Shown: piece by piece, positions 1-8,354 of the stretch
Layout: every line of letters starts with the position of its first letter
How positions within the stretch are numbered: position 1 is the first letter of the stretch
Assembly: GCA_009773455.1 (NCBI GenBank)
Contig: WSXU01000015.1
Location: 1-64,000, forward strand
DNA length: 64,000 bases
Reading direction: 5' to 3'
Source: Bacteroidota bacterium
Lineage (GTDB): Bacteria; Bacteroidota; Bacteroidia; Bacteroidales; Lentimicrobiaceae
The notes under the pieces: generated by a model
Told to the model about the DNA's origin: nothing
The model's input: the letters and a program-made list of their open reading frames with translations, nothing else
Database searches by the model: none
Program-made: the position numbers and the translations under genes

Positions 1-281
1 AGGCACTCATCTGAACCTGCACTACCCATACCTATGGCGGGGAAGATAATGAACTCCTGAGACACTCATCTGAAGATGAACACCAATCTCAGGCAAACAG
101 GACAGCCATAGCCAGAACCAACCACGGAGACACTCATCTGAAGATGAGCGCCAACCTCACGCCAACATCAACTCATCGCTTTAGACTTTTTACCTGCCTG
201 CGGCAGGCAGGCTTTTTACTTTGAGCCCGCCCAAGGCGGGTAAACTTTGAGCTTTGAACTTTAGACTTTGAGCTTTACTCT
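1..281. repeat. Intergenic repeats and hairpins downstream of the propeller gene
   Basis: No gene is visible here. The unit GACACTCATCTGAAGATGA occurs at 61-79 and 129-147, followed both times by a related CRCCAAYCTCA segment, and a shorter copy (GGCACTCATCTGAA) lies at 2-15. Next come two hairpins: CCTGCCTG/CAGGCAGG (193-200 with 204-211) and CCCGCC/GGCGGG (226-231 with 235-240). The remainder, up to about 290, is the low-complexity phrase 'actttgagctttgaactttagac'. Similar phrases recur at 8068-8106 and 41213-41241. The hairpins could end transcription of the minus-strand gene ending at 282, but they lack a clean T-tract, so this is only a possibility. Confidence 0.6.
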
Positions 282-3200
282 TTACTCCCATTCGGGCAAC
301 CGTCCCGGCGTATAAGGCACTCCCGCTTTCTCCATTTCCGCTTCAATCGCAGGCAGGTCTATCTGGCTGATCTGCTTCAACTGCGCATGGATGGGTGTAA
401 ATTCTTCCATGACAATATCGTAGCTGCGGCGCTGTGTGCTGGTCGGTGCTGAAGTGCTTCCATAAAAAGCATAAATGATGTTTCCCATCCTTTCGTTGAT
501 GGAAACCGGTGCCGGTGGATTCTCTTCACGGCTGGCCTTAGGTTGTTTGCCGTTAAAAGCAAACAGGATGTCATCTACTTTCAGCGAGAGGGCATACAAC
601 CTGGCCAGAAGTTCAGGCGAAGCACCCGGGGTCTGGTGTACCGCCTGCATCATGGTGGCTAATTTTCCTGAAATTTCACCTGCATAATTATCGGTACCCT
701 GAACCTTGCGGATCAGCTCGGCCACCTGCTGCTGGAAGGCCACCAGGGCAGTACGGTCTTCTGCCGGCAAAGTGGTGTTGTTGAGCACCACTGCTTCAAA
801 TGGTGTCGGACCAACCAGTTCCTTTGTTTCGCCACCAGCCTGAAGCGACAGGGATACCTTGTATTTCCCCGGCATAACAAACAACCCGGCATTGACCTCG
901 GCAAACGGATCGAACCTGCTGCCACTGCCCGAAAAAGGAAAGGTTCCGGCATAACGCAGATCCCAGTTTGTTCGGTTCAGCCCTTTTGAAGGTCTGCTGT
1001 ATATCCTGCGTACCACCCGATCCTGGTTGTCGGTTATGGTGAAGATTAGATAAGGAGGCAGTTCATTCTTCTCAGCCCTGAGTTCTGCTTCTGTCGGTTG
1101 CGGTATTCTTTCACCCTTTTTGAACAGCTCCTTTTCCTTTTCCTGCCTTTTTTCCAGCAGAGTCTGTGGAACCTCTTTCAGCCACCACGAAAAGGTGGCG
1201 CCGAAGTCCGGATTTTTAGCGGCAAAATAAGAGGACCCCTGTCCGTATTTTCCACCGGTCTCCACAAACATCAGGGCGTTTTTAATTCCAAACAGATGAG
1301 CCGGGCTGTCCATAATGGCCTTGTCAACTGTCCTGAGCGGGCTGTAATCTTCCAGAATGTAAAATCCACGTCCGAAAGTGGCCAGTACCAGGTCATTCTC
1401 ACGTTTCTGAATGACCATATCCCTCACCGAAATGGTCGGAAGCCCGTTCTTCAGGGCGGTCCACTGACCACCCCCATCGATGCTGAAATAAACACCGAAT
1501 TCAGTCCCGACAAACAGAAGATCAGGATTGACATAATCCTGTACAATACAGTGAACCGTTCCGTTCTCCGGTAGATTGGAAGCAATGGAGATCCATGTCT
1601 TTCCCTTATCGGAGCTTTTTAGCAGATAAGGCTTGAAATCATCCCGTTTGATGTTGTCAAAAGCGGCAAAAACAACATTTTCATCAAACTGTGAAGCAAG
1701 GATATCCGCAACAAAGGTGTATTCGGGTACGCCGGGGAATTTCCCTGCCTTGCTCCATGTTTTTGCATCTCCGGTCACCTGGATCAGCCCGTCGTCGGTT
1801 CCGGCGTATACAAGGTTTTCCTTTACAGGTGACTCTTCCAGTGAAACGATCAGTCCATATTGCGAAGTGGAAACATCCTTGGCCACCGCATCGGCACTCC
1901 AGTATTTACCCATGACCGGCCAGGTGTTCCGGTCGGTGCCTGTCGACAAATCTTCGGAGATCACCTGCCAGGTATTGCCCCGGTCATCACTCCTGAATAC
2001 TTTATTGGCTGCCACATACAGCCGGGTTGGTGAATGTTTGCTGATAAACAGCGGGGTGTCCCAGTACCATTTATAGGTATCTTCCCCTTTTCGTGGCTCC
2101 GGACGGATGTCGATGGCTTCACCGCTCTTCCTGTCATATCGGACCATATTACCGTACTGGGCTTCGGCATATACAATATTGGGATCGGTCGGATCAACGG
2201 CTGTCCAGAAGCCATCGCCGCCATTGGTGACAAACCATTCATCGTTCACTACACCGAGATTGCTTAAGTTGCGCGAAGGGCCTCCCATGCTGCTGTTATC
2301 CTGGGTACCCCCATATACGTAATAAAACGGCAGGCTGTTATCCACATTTACCCTGTAAAACTGGGTTACAGGCAGGTTGTTCTTGAAATGAAAATCCTGG
2401 CCGCCATCCCAGGTTTCATAGATTCCACCGTCGCCCCCGATCAGATAGTGCCGGGTATCTGAGGGATCAATCCACATGGCATGATCGTCAACATGGCGGT
2501 TTTTGGTGCTCACATTCTTCCATGTTCTTCCACCGTCTTCGGTAAACTGTGAGAAGGTCTCCACCGAATAAACCTTATCTGCATTCAACGGGTCGCAGTA
2601 TATTTCGTTGTAATACTGTCCGTAAGCATTGTGGCCGCTCATCTTATTCCAGGAAGCACCGCGGTCGGTGGTCCTGAAGAATCCTCCGGTTTCACCGGCT
2701 GCTTCGATGATCGCATATACGATGTCGGGATCGGCCGGCGAGATGGCAATACCGATTCCTCCGACATCCCCGCCAGGCAGGCCGGAAGTAAGTTTTTCCC
2801 AGGTGGCCCCGGCATCGGTTGATTTCCAGATGGCCGACTCCGGGCCGCCACCGATCTTGGTAAAGTCGTGCCTCCGCCGCTGTTCCGAAGTAGCATAAAG
2901 CAGATCGGGGTTGCGCGGATCCATGATCACATTGTTTACCCCGGTATTTTCGCTGATGTTCAGCACCTTGTTCCATGTCTTGCCACCATCAGTGGTTTTG
3001 TAGAGGCCACGGTCGCCACCCGGCCCCCAGACTGAACCTTCGGCAGCCACATAAACCACATTGGTGTTCCGGGGGTCAACCGCGATCATTCCGATCTGCC
3101 GCGATTCCTTCAGGCCCATGTTTTTCCAGCTTTTACCCCCGTCGGTTGTTTTGTAAACACCATCGCCATAACCCAGCGCGCGCTGATGATTGTTTTCGCC

Positions 3201-3557
3201 GCTTCCGGCCCATACAACATTCGGATTTTCAGGATCCATGGCCAGACAACCAATGGAATAGGATCCGTAATTATCAAACACCGGCTCCCAGGTGGTTCCC
3301 GCATTCCAGGTTTTCCAGATGTGACCGGAAGCCACAGCCACGTAATACTCGGCGTTGTTTTTCGGATTTACGGCAAAGTCAGCGATCCTGCCCGAACAAT
3401 AAGCCGGCCCTATAGACCTGAATTTCAGTCCGTTAAAATCACCGGCCTTCAGGGTGTCCATAACCTTTGAAGGCTGCTTTTTCTGAGCAAAACCACCGGA
3501 AGGGAGGATAAGAAAAGCAGAAATTAAAAAAGTCATTAAAACCATGCGCATGGGCAT
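282..3557 (-). CDS. Secreted BNR/ASP-box beta-propeller protein (VPS10/sortilin-like)
   Basis: This is a large exported protein made of repeated propeller blades with Asp-box motifs such as DGGKSW, DGGKTW, DAGATW, DRGASW and DGGRTW. Proteins of this build are usually annotated as sortilin/VPS10-like or glycosyl-hydrolase BNR-repeat proteins; the true substrate or ligand is unknown. The signal peptide (MRMVLMTFLISAFLIL, then GGFAQ) begins 26 residues inside the longest reading frame, which opens at 3635. The start at 3557 is therefore preferred, although the promoter-like TATTTTTG at 3693-3700 would also serve the longer form. Two propellers seem to fill about residues 40-720. The C-terminal third, from about 760, holds a region with Pro/Glu-rich helices and a beta-sandwich-like stretch. 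There is no T9SS sorting domain, so it probably stays periplasmic or uses another export route. The start site is uncertain; the family is clear. Confidence 0.85.
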   Translation of the reverse strand: MPMRMVLMTFLISAFLILPSGGFAQKKQPSKVMDTLKAGDFNGLKFRSIGPAYCSGRIADFAVNPKNNAEYYVAVASGHIWKTWNAGTTWEPVFDNYGSYSIGCLAMDPENPNVVWAGSGENNHQRALGYGDGVYKTTDGGKSWKNMGLKESRQIGMIAVDPRNTNVVYVAAEGSVWGPGGDRGLYKTTDGGKTWNKVLNISENTGVNNVIMDPRNPDLLYATSEQRRRHDFTKIGGGPESAIWKSTDAGATWEKLTSGLPGGDVGGIGIAISPADPDIVYAIIEAAGETGGFFRTTDRGASWNKMSGHNAYGQYYNEIYCDPLNADKVYSVETFSQFTEDGGRTWKNVSTKNRHVDDHAMWIDPSDTRHYLIGGDGGIYETWDGGQDFHFKNNLPVTQFYRVNVDNSLPFYYVYGGTQDNSSMGGPSRNLSNLGVVNDEWFVTNGGDGFWTAVDPTDPNIVYAEAQYGNMVRYDRKSGEAIDIRPEPRKGEDTYKWYWDTPLFISKHSPTRLYVAANKVFRSDDRGNTWQVISEDLSTGTDRNTWPVMGKYWSADAVAKDVSTSQYGLIVSLEESPVKENLVYAGTDDGLIQVTGDAKTWSKAGKFPGVPEYTFVADILASQFDENVVFAAFDNIKRDDFKPYLLKSSDKGKTWISIASNLPENGTVHCIVQDYVNPDLLFVGTEFGVYFSIDGGGQWTALKNGLPTISVRDMVIQKRENDLVLATFGRGFYILEDYSPLRTVDKAIMDSPAHLFGIKNALMFVETGGKYGQGSSYFAAKNPDFGATFSWWLKEVPQTLLEKRQEKEKELFKKGERIPQPTEAELRAEKNELPPYLIFTITDNQDRVVRRIYSRPSKGLNRTNWDLRYAGTFPFSGSGSRFDPFAEVNAGLFVMPGKYKVSLSLQAGGETKELVGPTPFEAVVLNNTTLPAEDRTALVAFQQQVAELIRKVQGTDNYAGEISGKLATMMQAVHQTPGASPELLARLYALSLKVDDILFAFNGKQPKASREENPPAPVSINERMGNIIYAFYGSTSAPTSTQRRSYDIVMEEFTPIHAQLKQISQIDLPAIEAEMEKAGVPYTPGRLPEWE

Positions 3558-3692
3558 GATTATTGACGTAACTTTGCAGCCCGAAAAAGCAGCGTTGGGT
3601 TTTCCGGCATTAGCCTGTAATCTGGTTGTGTTCATAGTTAATTAAGTTTTGGGATTGTGATTATTACTGGAAATCCCTTTGGTGCTCAGTGT

Positions 3693-3700
3693 CAAAAATA
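3693..3700 (-). promoter_or_regulatory. TAnnTTTG -7 element for the BNR propeller gene
   Basis: TATTTTTG on the minus strand matches the Bacteroidota -7 consensus TAnnTTTG. No TTG sits at the ideal distance upstream, so the assignment rests on the -7 box and on its position before the gene. Confidence 0.4.
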
Positions 3701-3741
3701 GTATAAAACCGTTAACCATCATTGTACAATCCCTCGTAAAA

Positions 3742-3749
3742 TATCTTTG
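3742..3749 (+). promoter_or_regulatory. Bacteroidota-type promoter (TTG / TATCTTTG)
   Basis: TATCTTTG at 3742-3749 has a TTG at 3722-3724, a 17-bp spacing. The ATG at 3774 lies 24 bp after the box, giving a leader of about 20 nt and supporting that start over the upstream in-frame ATG at 3747. Confidence 0.65.
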
Positions 3750-3773
3750 TCCGGTTATTATAATTCATCCATT

Positions 3774-4736
3774 ATGAAAAAAATCGTGTTGATTTCCCTG
3801 GCTTTACTTTTATTTATCCCGGTTTCTTTCAGCCAGGTTACCGGAAAAAGTGCGTTCACAGCCTCTGAAGTAATCAGGCATTATCCTGAAGTGGCCGGAG
3901 ATAACAGTCACAGGACCATTGATTGTGATACCCTGCGGTATCCGCTTTCAGGTGAGATTATTTATTATTATATGCTGCCCCCGGGTGTCGGTTATATTAC
4001 GGGCAACAACAGCTATATGGACAAAGCCAAAGCCGAATATTTTGCAAGTTTTGAATCAGGCACGACCATATCGGGCATGATGGCCGATTTTGTGATTGCG
4101 AAAAATACAAACAACCCTCAGATCACCTTTGCCATCTGGAACAATGCAGGGGCCAACGGTAAACCGGGACTCATGGTTGCTTCAGCAACCAAACCGCTCT
4201 CTTCAATCGTCGCTGATGTAACCAACGAACGGGCGACAACCGTTACTTTCGATACGCCTTATACCGTTACCGGCCCGTTTTATGCAGGGGTTATTCTCCC
4301 TGCCTCAACCGGCGATACCCTGGCTTTGTGGTGCCGTAAACATGTAACGGGATACAATGGCACCGCCTGGGAGCAATGGTCATCCAATGCATGGTATCCG
4401 TTCAACGACCCGGATTCATGGGGCGAAAACATGCAGACAACCATGACGATCTATCCGATCGTTTGCCAGCCGGTCGGGCTGGAAGAAGTGGCCGACCCGG
4501 AAGTTACCATCCATCCCAATCCAGCTACCGGTGTGGTAAACATTTCCCTGTGGAAAAGCACATCCGACGTCAGCCTGGAGGTTATCAGCATGACCGGACA
4601 AAGGGTTTACACGCGTGTTTATCCGGGGTCGTTTACCAATTTCAACATCGATCTCAGTTTTGTCCCCAAAGGCGTTTATATGCTTCAACTCACCGATGGC
4701 AAAAGGAAGCACAGCCAGAAGCTGATCCTCCGTTAA
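3774..4736 (+). CDS. T9SS-sorted secreted protein of unknown function
   Basis: The 320-residue product starts with a clear signal peptide (MKKIVLISLALLLFIPVSFS, cleavage near FSQ). It ends with a type A T9SS sorting domain from about residue 245: HPNPATG, then SLEVISMTGQRV and GVYMLQLTDG. It should therefore cross the outer membrane through the Por machinery and be anchored or released at the surface. The middle part, about residues 60-235, is a beta-rich domain with no catalytic motif I can name. The upstream ATG at 3747 sits on the promoter box, so the ATG at 3774, directly before the signal peptide, was chosen. The gene appears monocistronic and diverges from the propeller gene. Confidence 0.8.
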   Translation: MKKIVLISLALLLFIPVSFSQVTGKSAFTASEVIRHYPEVAGDNSHRTIDCDTLRYPLSGEIIYYYMLPPGVGYITGNNSYMDKAKAEYFASFESGTTISGMMADFVIAKNTNNPQITFAIWNNAGANGKPGLMVASATKPLSSIVADVTNERATTVTFDTPYTVTGPFYAGVILPASTGDTLALWCRKHVTGYNGTAWEQWSSNAWYPFNDPDSWGENMQTTMTIYPIVCQPVGLEEVADPEVTIHPNPATGVVNISLWKSTSDVSLEVISMTGQRVYTRVYPGSFTNFNIDLSFVPKGVYMLQLTDGKRKHSQKLILR

Positions 4737-4833
4737 TCTCAATTCCGGATCTCCGGCTTTCACCCGATTTCATGTCACACCTGTTTCCGGTGGAGCAGCA
4801 CTATGCCCCCTTGATCCGGGCAATTTTATATTG

Positions 4834-4841
4834 TATCTTTG
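4834..4841 (+). promoter_or_regulatory. Promoter of the universal stress gene (TTG / TATCTTTG)
   Basis: TTG at 4811-4813, 20 bp, then TATCTTTG at 4834-4841. This is close to the consensus TTTG-N19-TAnnTTTG and rules out the TTG at 4831 as a translation start. Confidence 0.7.
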
Positions 4842-4863
4842 TGATTATGAAATTTTTTCTGAA

Positions 4864-5298
4864 ATGAGAAAGATACTTGTTCCCGTCGATTTTTCAGACC
4901 TGTCGACAGATGTCCTGGAGAAAGCGGGCGAACTTGCAAAAGTCTTTAACAGCGAAGTTTACATTCTGCACATCTCTGCGCCTCAGGCTTTCCTTACGGA
5001 AGATGCATCCAGCCTGCCGAACATCCACAATCCCGATATTGAGGAAATGATTCAGGAAGACCACGACCTGAAGGCCATGGTGCATTATCTCCTTGAAAGG
5101 GGGATCAATGCAAGGTCGGGACTGATTCACGGACCGGTTGTCAGCACCATCCTCCGTGAAGCTGAAAAGTTCGGCGCCGATCTGATCATCGTTGGAACAC
5201 AGAACCACGGTTTTCTTTACAGGGCTTTTATCGGCAGTGTGAGTGAAGGGGTATTGAGAAACAGCCCCTGCCCTGTTATGATCGTTCCGTTAAGATAA
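4864..5298 (+). CDS. Universal stress protein (UspA family)
   Basis: A single-domain cytoplasmic Usp protein of 144 residues, the usual length. It opens with MRKILVPVDFSD, the first strand and Asp of the fold, and ends with a nucleotide-loop region GTQNHG followed by IGSVSEGVLRNSPCPVMIVP. In ATP-binding family members the loop reads G-x2-G-x9-G-S/T. Here the fourth residue is Asn instead of Gly, with a Gly two residues later, so ATP binding is possible but not assured. The start at 4864 fits the promoter at 4834-4841, with a leader of about 18-22 nt. Downstream it faces the YgiQ gene convergently with only 17 bp between them and no obvious terminator hairpin. Confidence 0.9.
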   Translation: MRKILVPVDFSDLSTDVLEKAGELAKVFNSEVYILHISAPQAFLTEDASSLPNIHNPDIEEMIQEDHDLKAMVHYLLERGINARSGLIHGPVVSTILREAEKFGADLIIVGTQNHGFLYRAFIGSVSEGVLRNSPCPVMIVPLR

Positions 5299-5315
5299 AT
5301 TGGTCGGGCGAATGG

Positions 5316-7169
5316 CTACTGCTTTTTGCCCCTTGGGTTAAAGGCACTGATCAGGTCCCTGCGACCGATTTTTACCAGTGTATCATTGAGCCACCGCTTG
5401 TTTTCGGGTTTGTACCAGAAGAAAAACCGCTGCTGATTTACCTTATCTTCTTTTGTTTTTGCTACATAAACCGGTTTCTGGGTATATGGATCGGACCCGG
5501 TATAATAAATGGCTGTTGCCAGCGTCATGGGTGTTGGGGTAAAATCCTGCACCTGCTCAAGACGAAATCCCTGTTTCATTGTTTCACAGGCCAGTTCAGC
5601 CATATCTTCCGGTCTGCTTCCGGGATGGCTCGAGATAAAGTAGGGAATCAGCTGTTGCTTCGTTCCGTTCTGCCTGTTGATCTCTTCAAATCTTTTATGG
5701 AACTCGGTGAAAGTCCGGTAATGCGGCTTCCGCATGATCTGGAGTACATGCTGAGAGCTGTGTTCCGGGGCGACTTTCAGCCTGCCCGATACATGTTTTG
5801 TGATCACCTGTTGCAGGTATTCGTCCAGCCCGTTGGCCTTGCTTTCCGCCGGGGTCCTGCCGACCAGCATATCATAACGGATTCCGCTGCCGATGGTGAT
5901 GCGCTTCACCCCCTGCACCAGCAAGGCCTTCCTGTAAATGGCAGTCATCGGGCGGTGATCGGTATTGAGGTTTCTGCAAATGGTCGGAAAAATGCACGAG
6001 GCCCTTTTACATTTCCAGCATTTATCTGTATCGATGCCCTGCATCCGGTACATATTGGCCGAAGGACCGCCCATATCGGTGATGTGGCCCTTGAAATCCG
6101 GATCTGAGGCCACCTGCTTCAGTTCTTCCATGATTGACTTCTCGGACCGGCTCACCACAAACTTGCCCTGATGGGCTGAAATGGCACAAAAGGCACAGCC
6201 TCCAAAGCAACCCCGGTGCAGATTGATGGAGTTACGGATCATTTCAAATGCAGGAATCTGACCCCTTTTGTTGTAGCGCGGATGCGGATACCGGGTATAG
6301 GGCAGGTCAAAAGAGGCATCAATCTCCGCTTCAGCCATCGGTTGATTTGGCGGATTGACGACAGTAACAGAATCCCCGTTCCGCTCAAGCAAACGAGCGC
6401 CCTGCCAGCGATTCGACTCTTCTTCAAAAATGCGGAAATGACGGGCAAATTTCTTTTTATCGGACAGACATTCCACATGCGACGGAAGTTCAAGGGTAGC
6501 GATGCCAGTCAGTTCAGGCAAAACCTCTCTAACCGGCACATGGAATGCCGTTTGCTCAACATCGCGGATCCGTTGGATGGATTCTCCTGCTGCCAACCGG
6601 TGTAAAAGTGCTTTAATCGCCTTCTCCCCCATTCCAAACACCAGCATATCCGCACCACTCCAGGTGAGAATATCAGGCTTCAATTCATCGCTCCAGTAAT
6701 CATAGTGGGTCAGCCGGCGCATCGAGGCTTCAATCCCGCCCAGAATGACCGGCACATCCGGATAAATCTTCTTAAGTATACCCGCATAAACAACCGTGGC
6801 ATAATCAGGTCTGAAGCCAGAAACACCCCCGGGGGTATAGGCATCGTCAGATCGCAACCGGCGGTTGGCGGTATAATGATTGACCATTGAATCCATGCAG
6901 CCGGCAGTCACGCCAAAGAAAAGACGTGGTTTACCCAGCTTTTTAAAGTCGCGCAGGTCGTCGCGCCAGTTGGGCTGAGGCAGTATGGCCACCCTGAAAC
7001 CTTCCCTTTCGATCAAACGGCCCATCACGGCATGACCAAACGATGGATGATCCACATAGGCATCACCGGAAACGATGATCACATCCAGCTCGTCCCAGCC
7101 ACGTTTGTCGAGTTCTTCGCGCGAAACCGGAAGCCAGTCGGTTAATGGTCTTTTCTCCTGAAGGTTCAC
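5316..7169 (-). CDS. YgiQ family radical SAM protein (UPF0313)
   Basis: A 617-residue protein matching the YgiQ family along its length. It carries an N-terminal cobalamin-binding-like region, then the radical SAM cluster C321-x3-C325-x2-C328 in GCFGGCAFCAISAH, and the family-typical C-terminal segments (ISSHPGS, DFTPTPMTLAT). The [4Fe-4S] cluster would cleave S-adenosylmethionine; the substrate of this family is not established. The start codon is GTG at 7169. The N-terminal RPLTDWLPVS is the family start and there is no nearby upstream ATG. The -7 box TATCTTTG lies just 5 bp before this GTG, so the mRNA is probably leaderless. Confidence 0.9.
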   Translation of the reverse strand: MNLQEKRPLTDWLPVSREELDKRGWDELDVIIVSGDAYVDHPSFGHAVMGRLIEREGFRVAILPQPNWRDDLRDFKKLGKPRLFFGVTAGCMDSMVNHYTANRRLRSDDAYTPGGVSGFRPDYATVVYAGILKKIYPDVPVILGGIEASMRRLTHYDYWSDELKPDILTWSGADMLVFGMGEKAIKALLHRLAAGESIQRIRDVEQTAFHVPVREVLPELTGIATLELPSHVECLSDKKKFARHFRIFEEESNRWQGARLLERNGDSVTVVNPPNQPMAEAEIDASFDLPYTRYPHPRYNKRGQIPAFEMIRNSINLHRGCFGGCAFCAISAHQGKFVVSRSEKSIMEELKQVASDPDFKGHITDMGGPSANMYRMQGIDTDKCWKCKRASCIFPTICRNLNTDHRPMTAIYRKALLVQGVKRITIGSGIRYDMLVGRTPAESKANGLDEYLQQVITKHVSGRLKVAPEHSSQHVLQIMRKPHYRTFTEFHKRFEEINRQNGTKQQLIPYFISSHPGSRPEDMAELACETMKQGFRLEQVQDFTPTPMTLATAIYYTGSDPYTQKPVYVAKTKEDKVNQQRFFFWYKPENKRWLNDTLVKIGRRDLISAFNPRGKKQ

Positions 7170-7173
7170 GGGG

Positions 7174-7181
7174 CAAAGATA
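7174..7181 (-). promoter_or_regulatory. -7 element of the YgiQ gene, leaderless geometry
   Basis: TATCTTTG on the minus strand ends 5 bp before the GTG start at 7169. With transcription normally starting about 4-8 nt after this box, the transcript would begin at or beside the start codon. Confidence 0.6.
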
Positions 7182-7266
7182 AGGGAATAAATTGCGCAGG
7201 GCGCAGGGCGCTTGGAATGGTGTTGAAGTGAGAAATTACGTCTCTTAAGAAGCTGACAAGGGGACA

Positions 7267-7282
7267 GGGAGAAATGGAGACA
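7267..7282. repeat. Left copy of a 16-bp inverted repeat
   Basis: GGGAGAAATGGAGACA here is repeated exactly in inverted orientation at 7459-7474. Together the copies flank the transposase remnant. A further partial copy (GGTCTCCATTTCTCC) follows at 7475-7489, so this may be a member of a low-complexity repeat family and not an insertion-sequence end. Confidence 0.6.
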
Positions 7283-7375
7283 CATCAAATCCCTTCGACT
7301 AATGGATGTCTCCAAATACTCTTGAACAACTTTTAGTTTAAAGTCGTCCGCAAAACGGTTTACATGTACTCTCAA
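7283..7375 (-). pseudogene. 5' fragment of an IS3-type transposase OrfA
   Basis: The first 31 codons from the ATG at 7375 encode a stretch containing FKLKVVQEYLET and ISRRDLM, which resembles the N-terminal helix-turn-helix of IS3-family OrfA proteins. After codon 31 the frame continues into unrelated sequence and stops at 7166, so the rest of the element is gone. Upstream on the same strand (about 7376-7425) is sequence like an element's left end, with GTTTAC/GTAAAC arms. The reading is from motif resemblance only. Confidence 0.55.
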
Positions 7376-7458
7376 AGTCCTGATTTTAGTTTACTTTTCC
7401 TGTAAACCTATTTCAGGACAAGACAAAAAAAGCAAATCACTCAGCCACCGTTTCTTCT

Positions 7459-7474
7459 TGTCTCCATTTCTCCC
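7459..7474. repeat. Right copy of the 16-bp inverted repeat
   Basis: TGTCTCCATTTCTCCC is the exact reverse complement of 7267-7282. The 7170-7506 spacer otherwise contains only the transposase fragment and a short GCGCAGG duplication near 7194-7208. Confidence 0.6.
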
Positions 7475-7506
7475 GGTCTCCATTTCTCCTTATTACGGGT
7501 TCCATT

Positions 7507-8064
7507 TTATACTCCCTTACGGAAGCACCCCTCAAGGTGATCGTCCACCATTCCGGCAGCCTGCATAAAGGCATAGCAGATGGTGCTTCCGCAGAAGGTA
7601 AAACCCCGTTTTTTCATGTCTCTGGCCATGGCATCGGATTCGGGACTGGTGGCAGGGATCTGTTGTAAGCCTGTCCAATGGTTCACGATGGTTTTTCCTC
7701 CTGTAAACTGCCATATCCAGGCATCAAAACTCCCGAATTCCTTTTGAATACCAAGAAACAGCTGAGCATTTTTTATGGTTCCCCTGATCTTGGCGCGGTT
7801 GCGGATGATGCCGGCATCATTCAGCAGACGGTTATAGTCTTCCTCCGTATATCCGGCTATTTTCACGGCATCGAAGTCATCGAAAGCCCTGCGGAATCCC
7901 TCCCTACGATGCAGTATGGTCTTCCAGCTCAGCCCGGCCTGAAAGGCATCAAGCACCAGGAATTCAAACAGCTTGCGGTCGTCATGAACAGGAACGCCCC
8001 ATTCGTTGTCGTGGTATTCAATCATCAGCGGGTCGTTGCCCGGCCAGGTGCAGGTTTTCTCCAT
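7507..8064 (-). CDS. tag: DNA-3-methyladenine glycosylase I
   Basis: A base-excision repair enzyme that removes 3-methyladenine from alkylated DNA in the cytoplasm. The 185-residue length is that of the family. All four zinc ligands known from Escherichia coli Tag (Cys4, His17, His175, Cys179) have counterparts: C5, H18, H176 and C180. The substrate-pocket region EYHDNEWGVP and the helix-hairpin-helix region around AGYTEEDYNRLLNDAGIIRNRAKI are intact. The ATG at 8064 is the family start. The gene stands alone between two repeat-rich spacers; no promoter box of the TAnnTTTG type was seen close upstream. Confidence 0.95.
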   Translation of the reverse strand: MEKTCTWPGNDPLMIEYHDNEWGVPVHDDRKLFEFLVLDAFQAGLSWKTILHRREGFRRAFDDFDAVKIAGYTEEDYNRLLNDAGIIRNRAKIRGTIKNAQLFLGIQKEFGSFDAWIWQFTGGKTIVNHWTGLQQIPATSPESDAMARDMKKRGFTFCGSTICYAFMQAAGMVDDHLEGCFRKGV

Positions 8065-8354
8065 AAAACAAGTAAAAAGTAAAAAGTCTAAAGCTCAAAG
8101 TAAAAACAACGTAGTTTCATTTCCCGATTTACAAATTTACTGCATTGCGATTTTCCATTCGTCACTCCCATCCTATGTCGAGCTTCTTCGGGGCAGACAT
8201 TATTCGTAATTCGTCAATCGTAATTCGTAATTCATCATTCGTCACCTGCCTATAGTGCGGCAGGCAAGTTTTTACCCTGAGCACTGGTGGTCGAGCGGCG
8301 GAGGTCGAGCGAAGTCGAGACCAGCCGGGACCAGTCGAAGGGCGAAATTCGTAT
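8065..8354. repeat. Repeat-rich spacer between tag and mtnA
   Basis: No gene. It holds 'agtaaaaagtctaaagctcaaag' phrases at 8068-8106, tandem ATTCGTAATTCGT-type units at about 8203-8243, and a hairpin made of CCTGCC (near 8247) and GGCAGG. It also has an imperfect palindrome GGTCGAGCGAAGTCGAGACC at 8303-8322, preceded by a partial copy at 8289-8300. Phrases of this kind are typical of Bacteroidota intergenic repeats; whether they are mobile or transcribed is unknown. Confidence 0.6.

Noticed and set aside
193-240. Rho-independent terminator for the propeller gene
   Set aside because: Two hairpins are present, but neither has a clear T-run directly after it on the minus strand; kept as repeats only.
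4831-4863. TTG at 4831 as a start for the universal stress gene
   Set aside because: It overlaps the -7 box TATCTTTG at 4834-4841; the ATG at 4864 begins the conserved MRKILVPVDFS.
8287-8340. tRNA or other RNA gene in the GGTCGAGCGAAGTCGAGACC region
   Set aside because: It is an imperfect palindromic repeat with no acceptor stem or T-arm signature.
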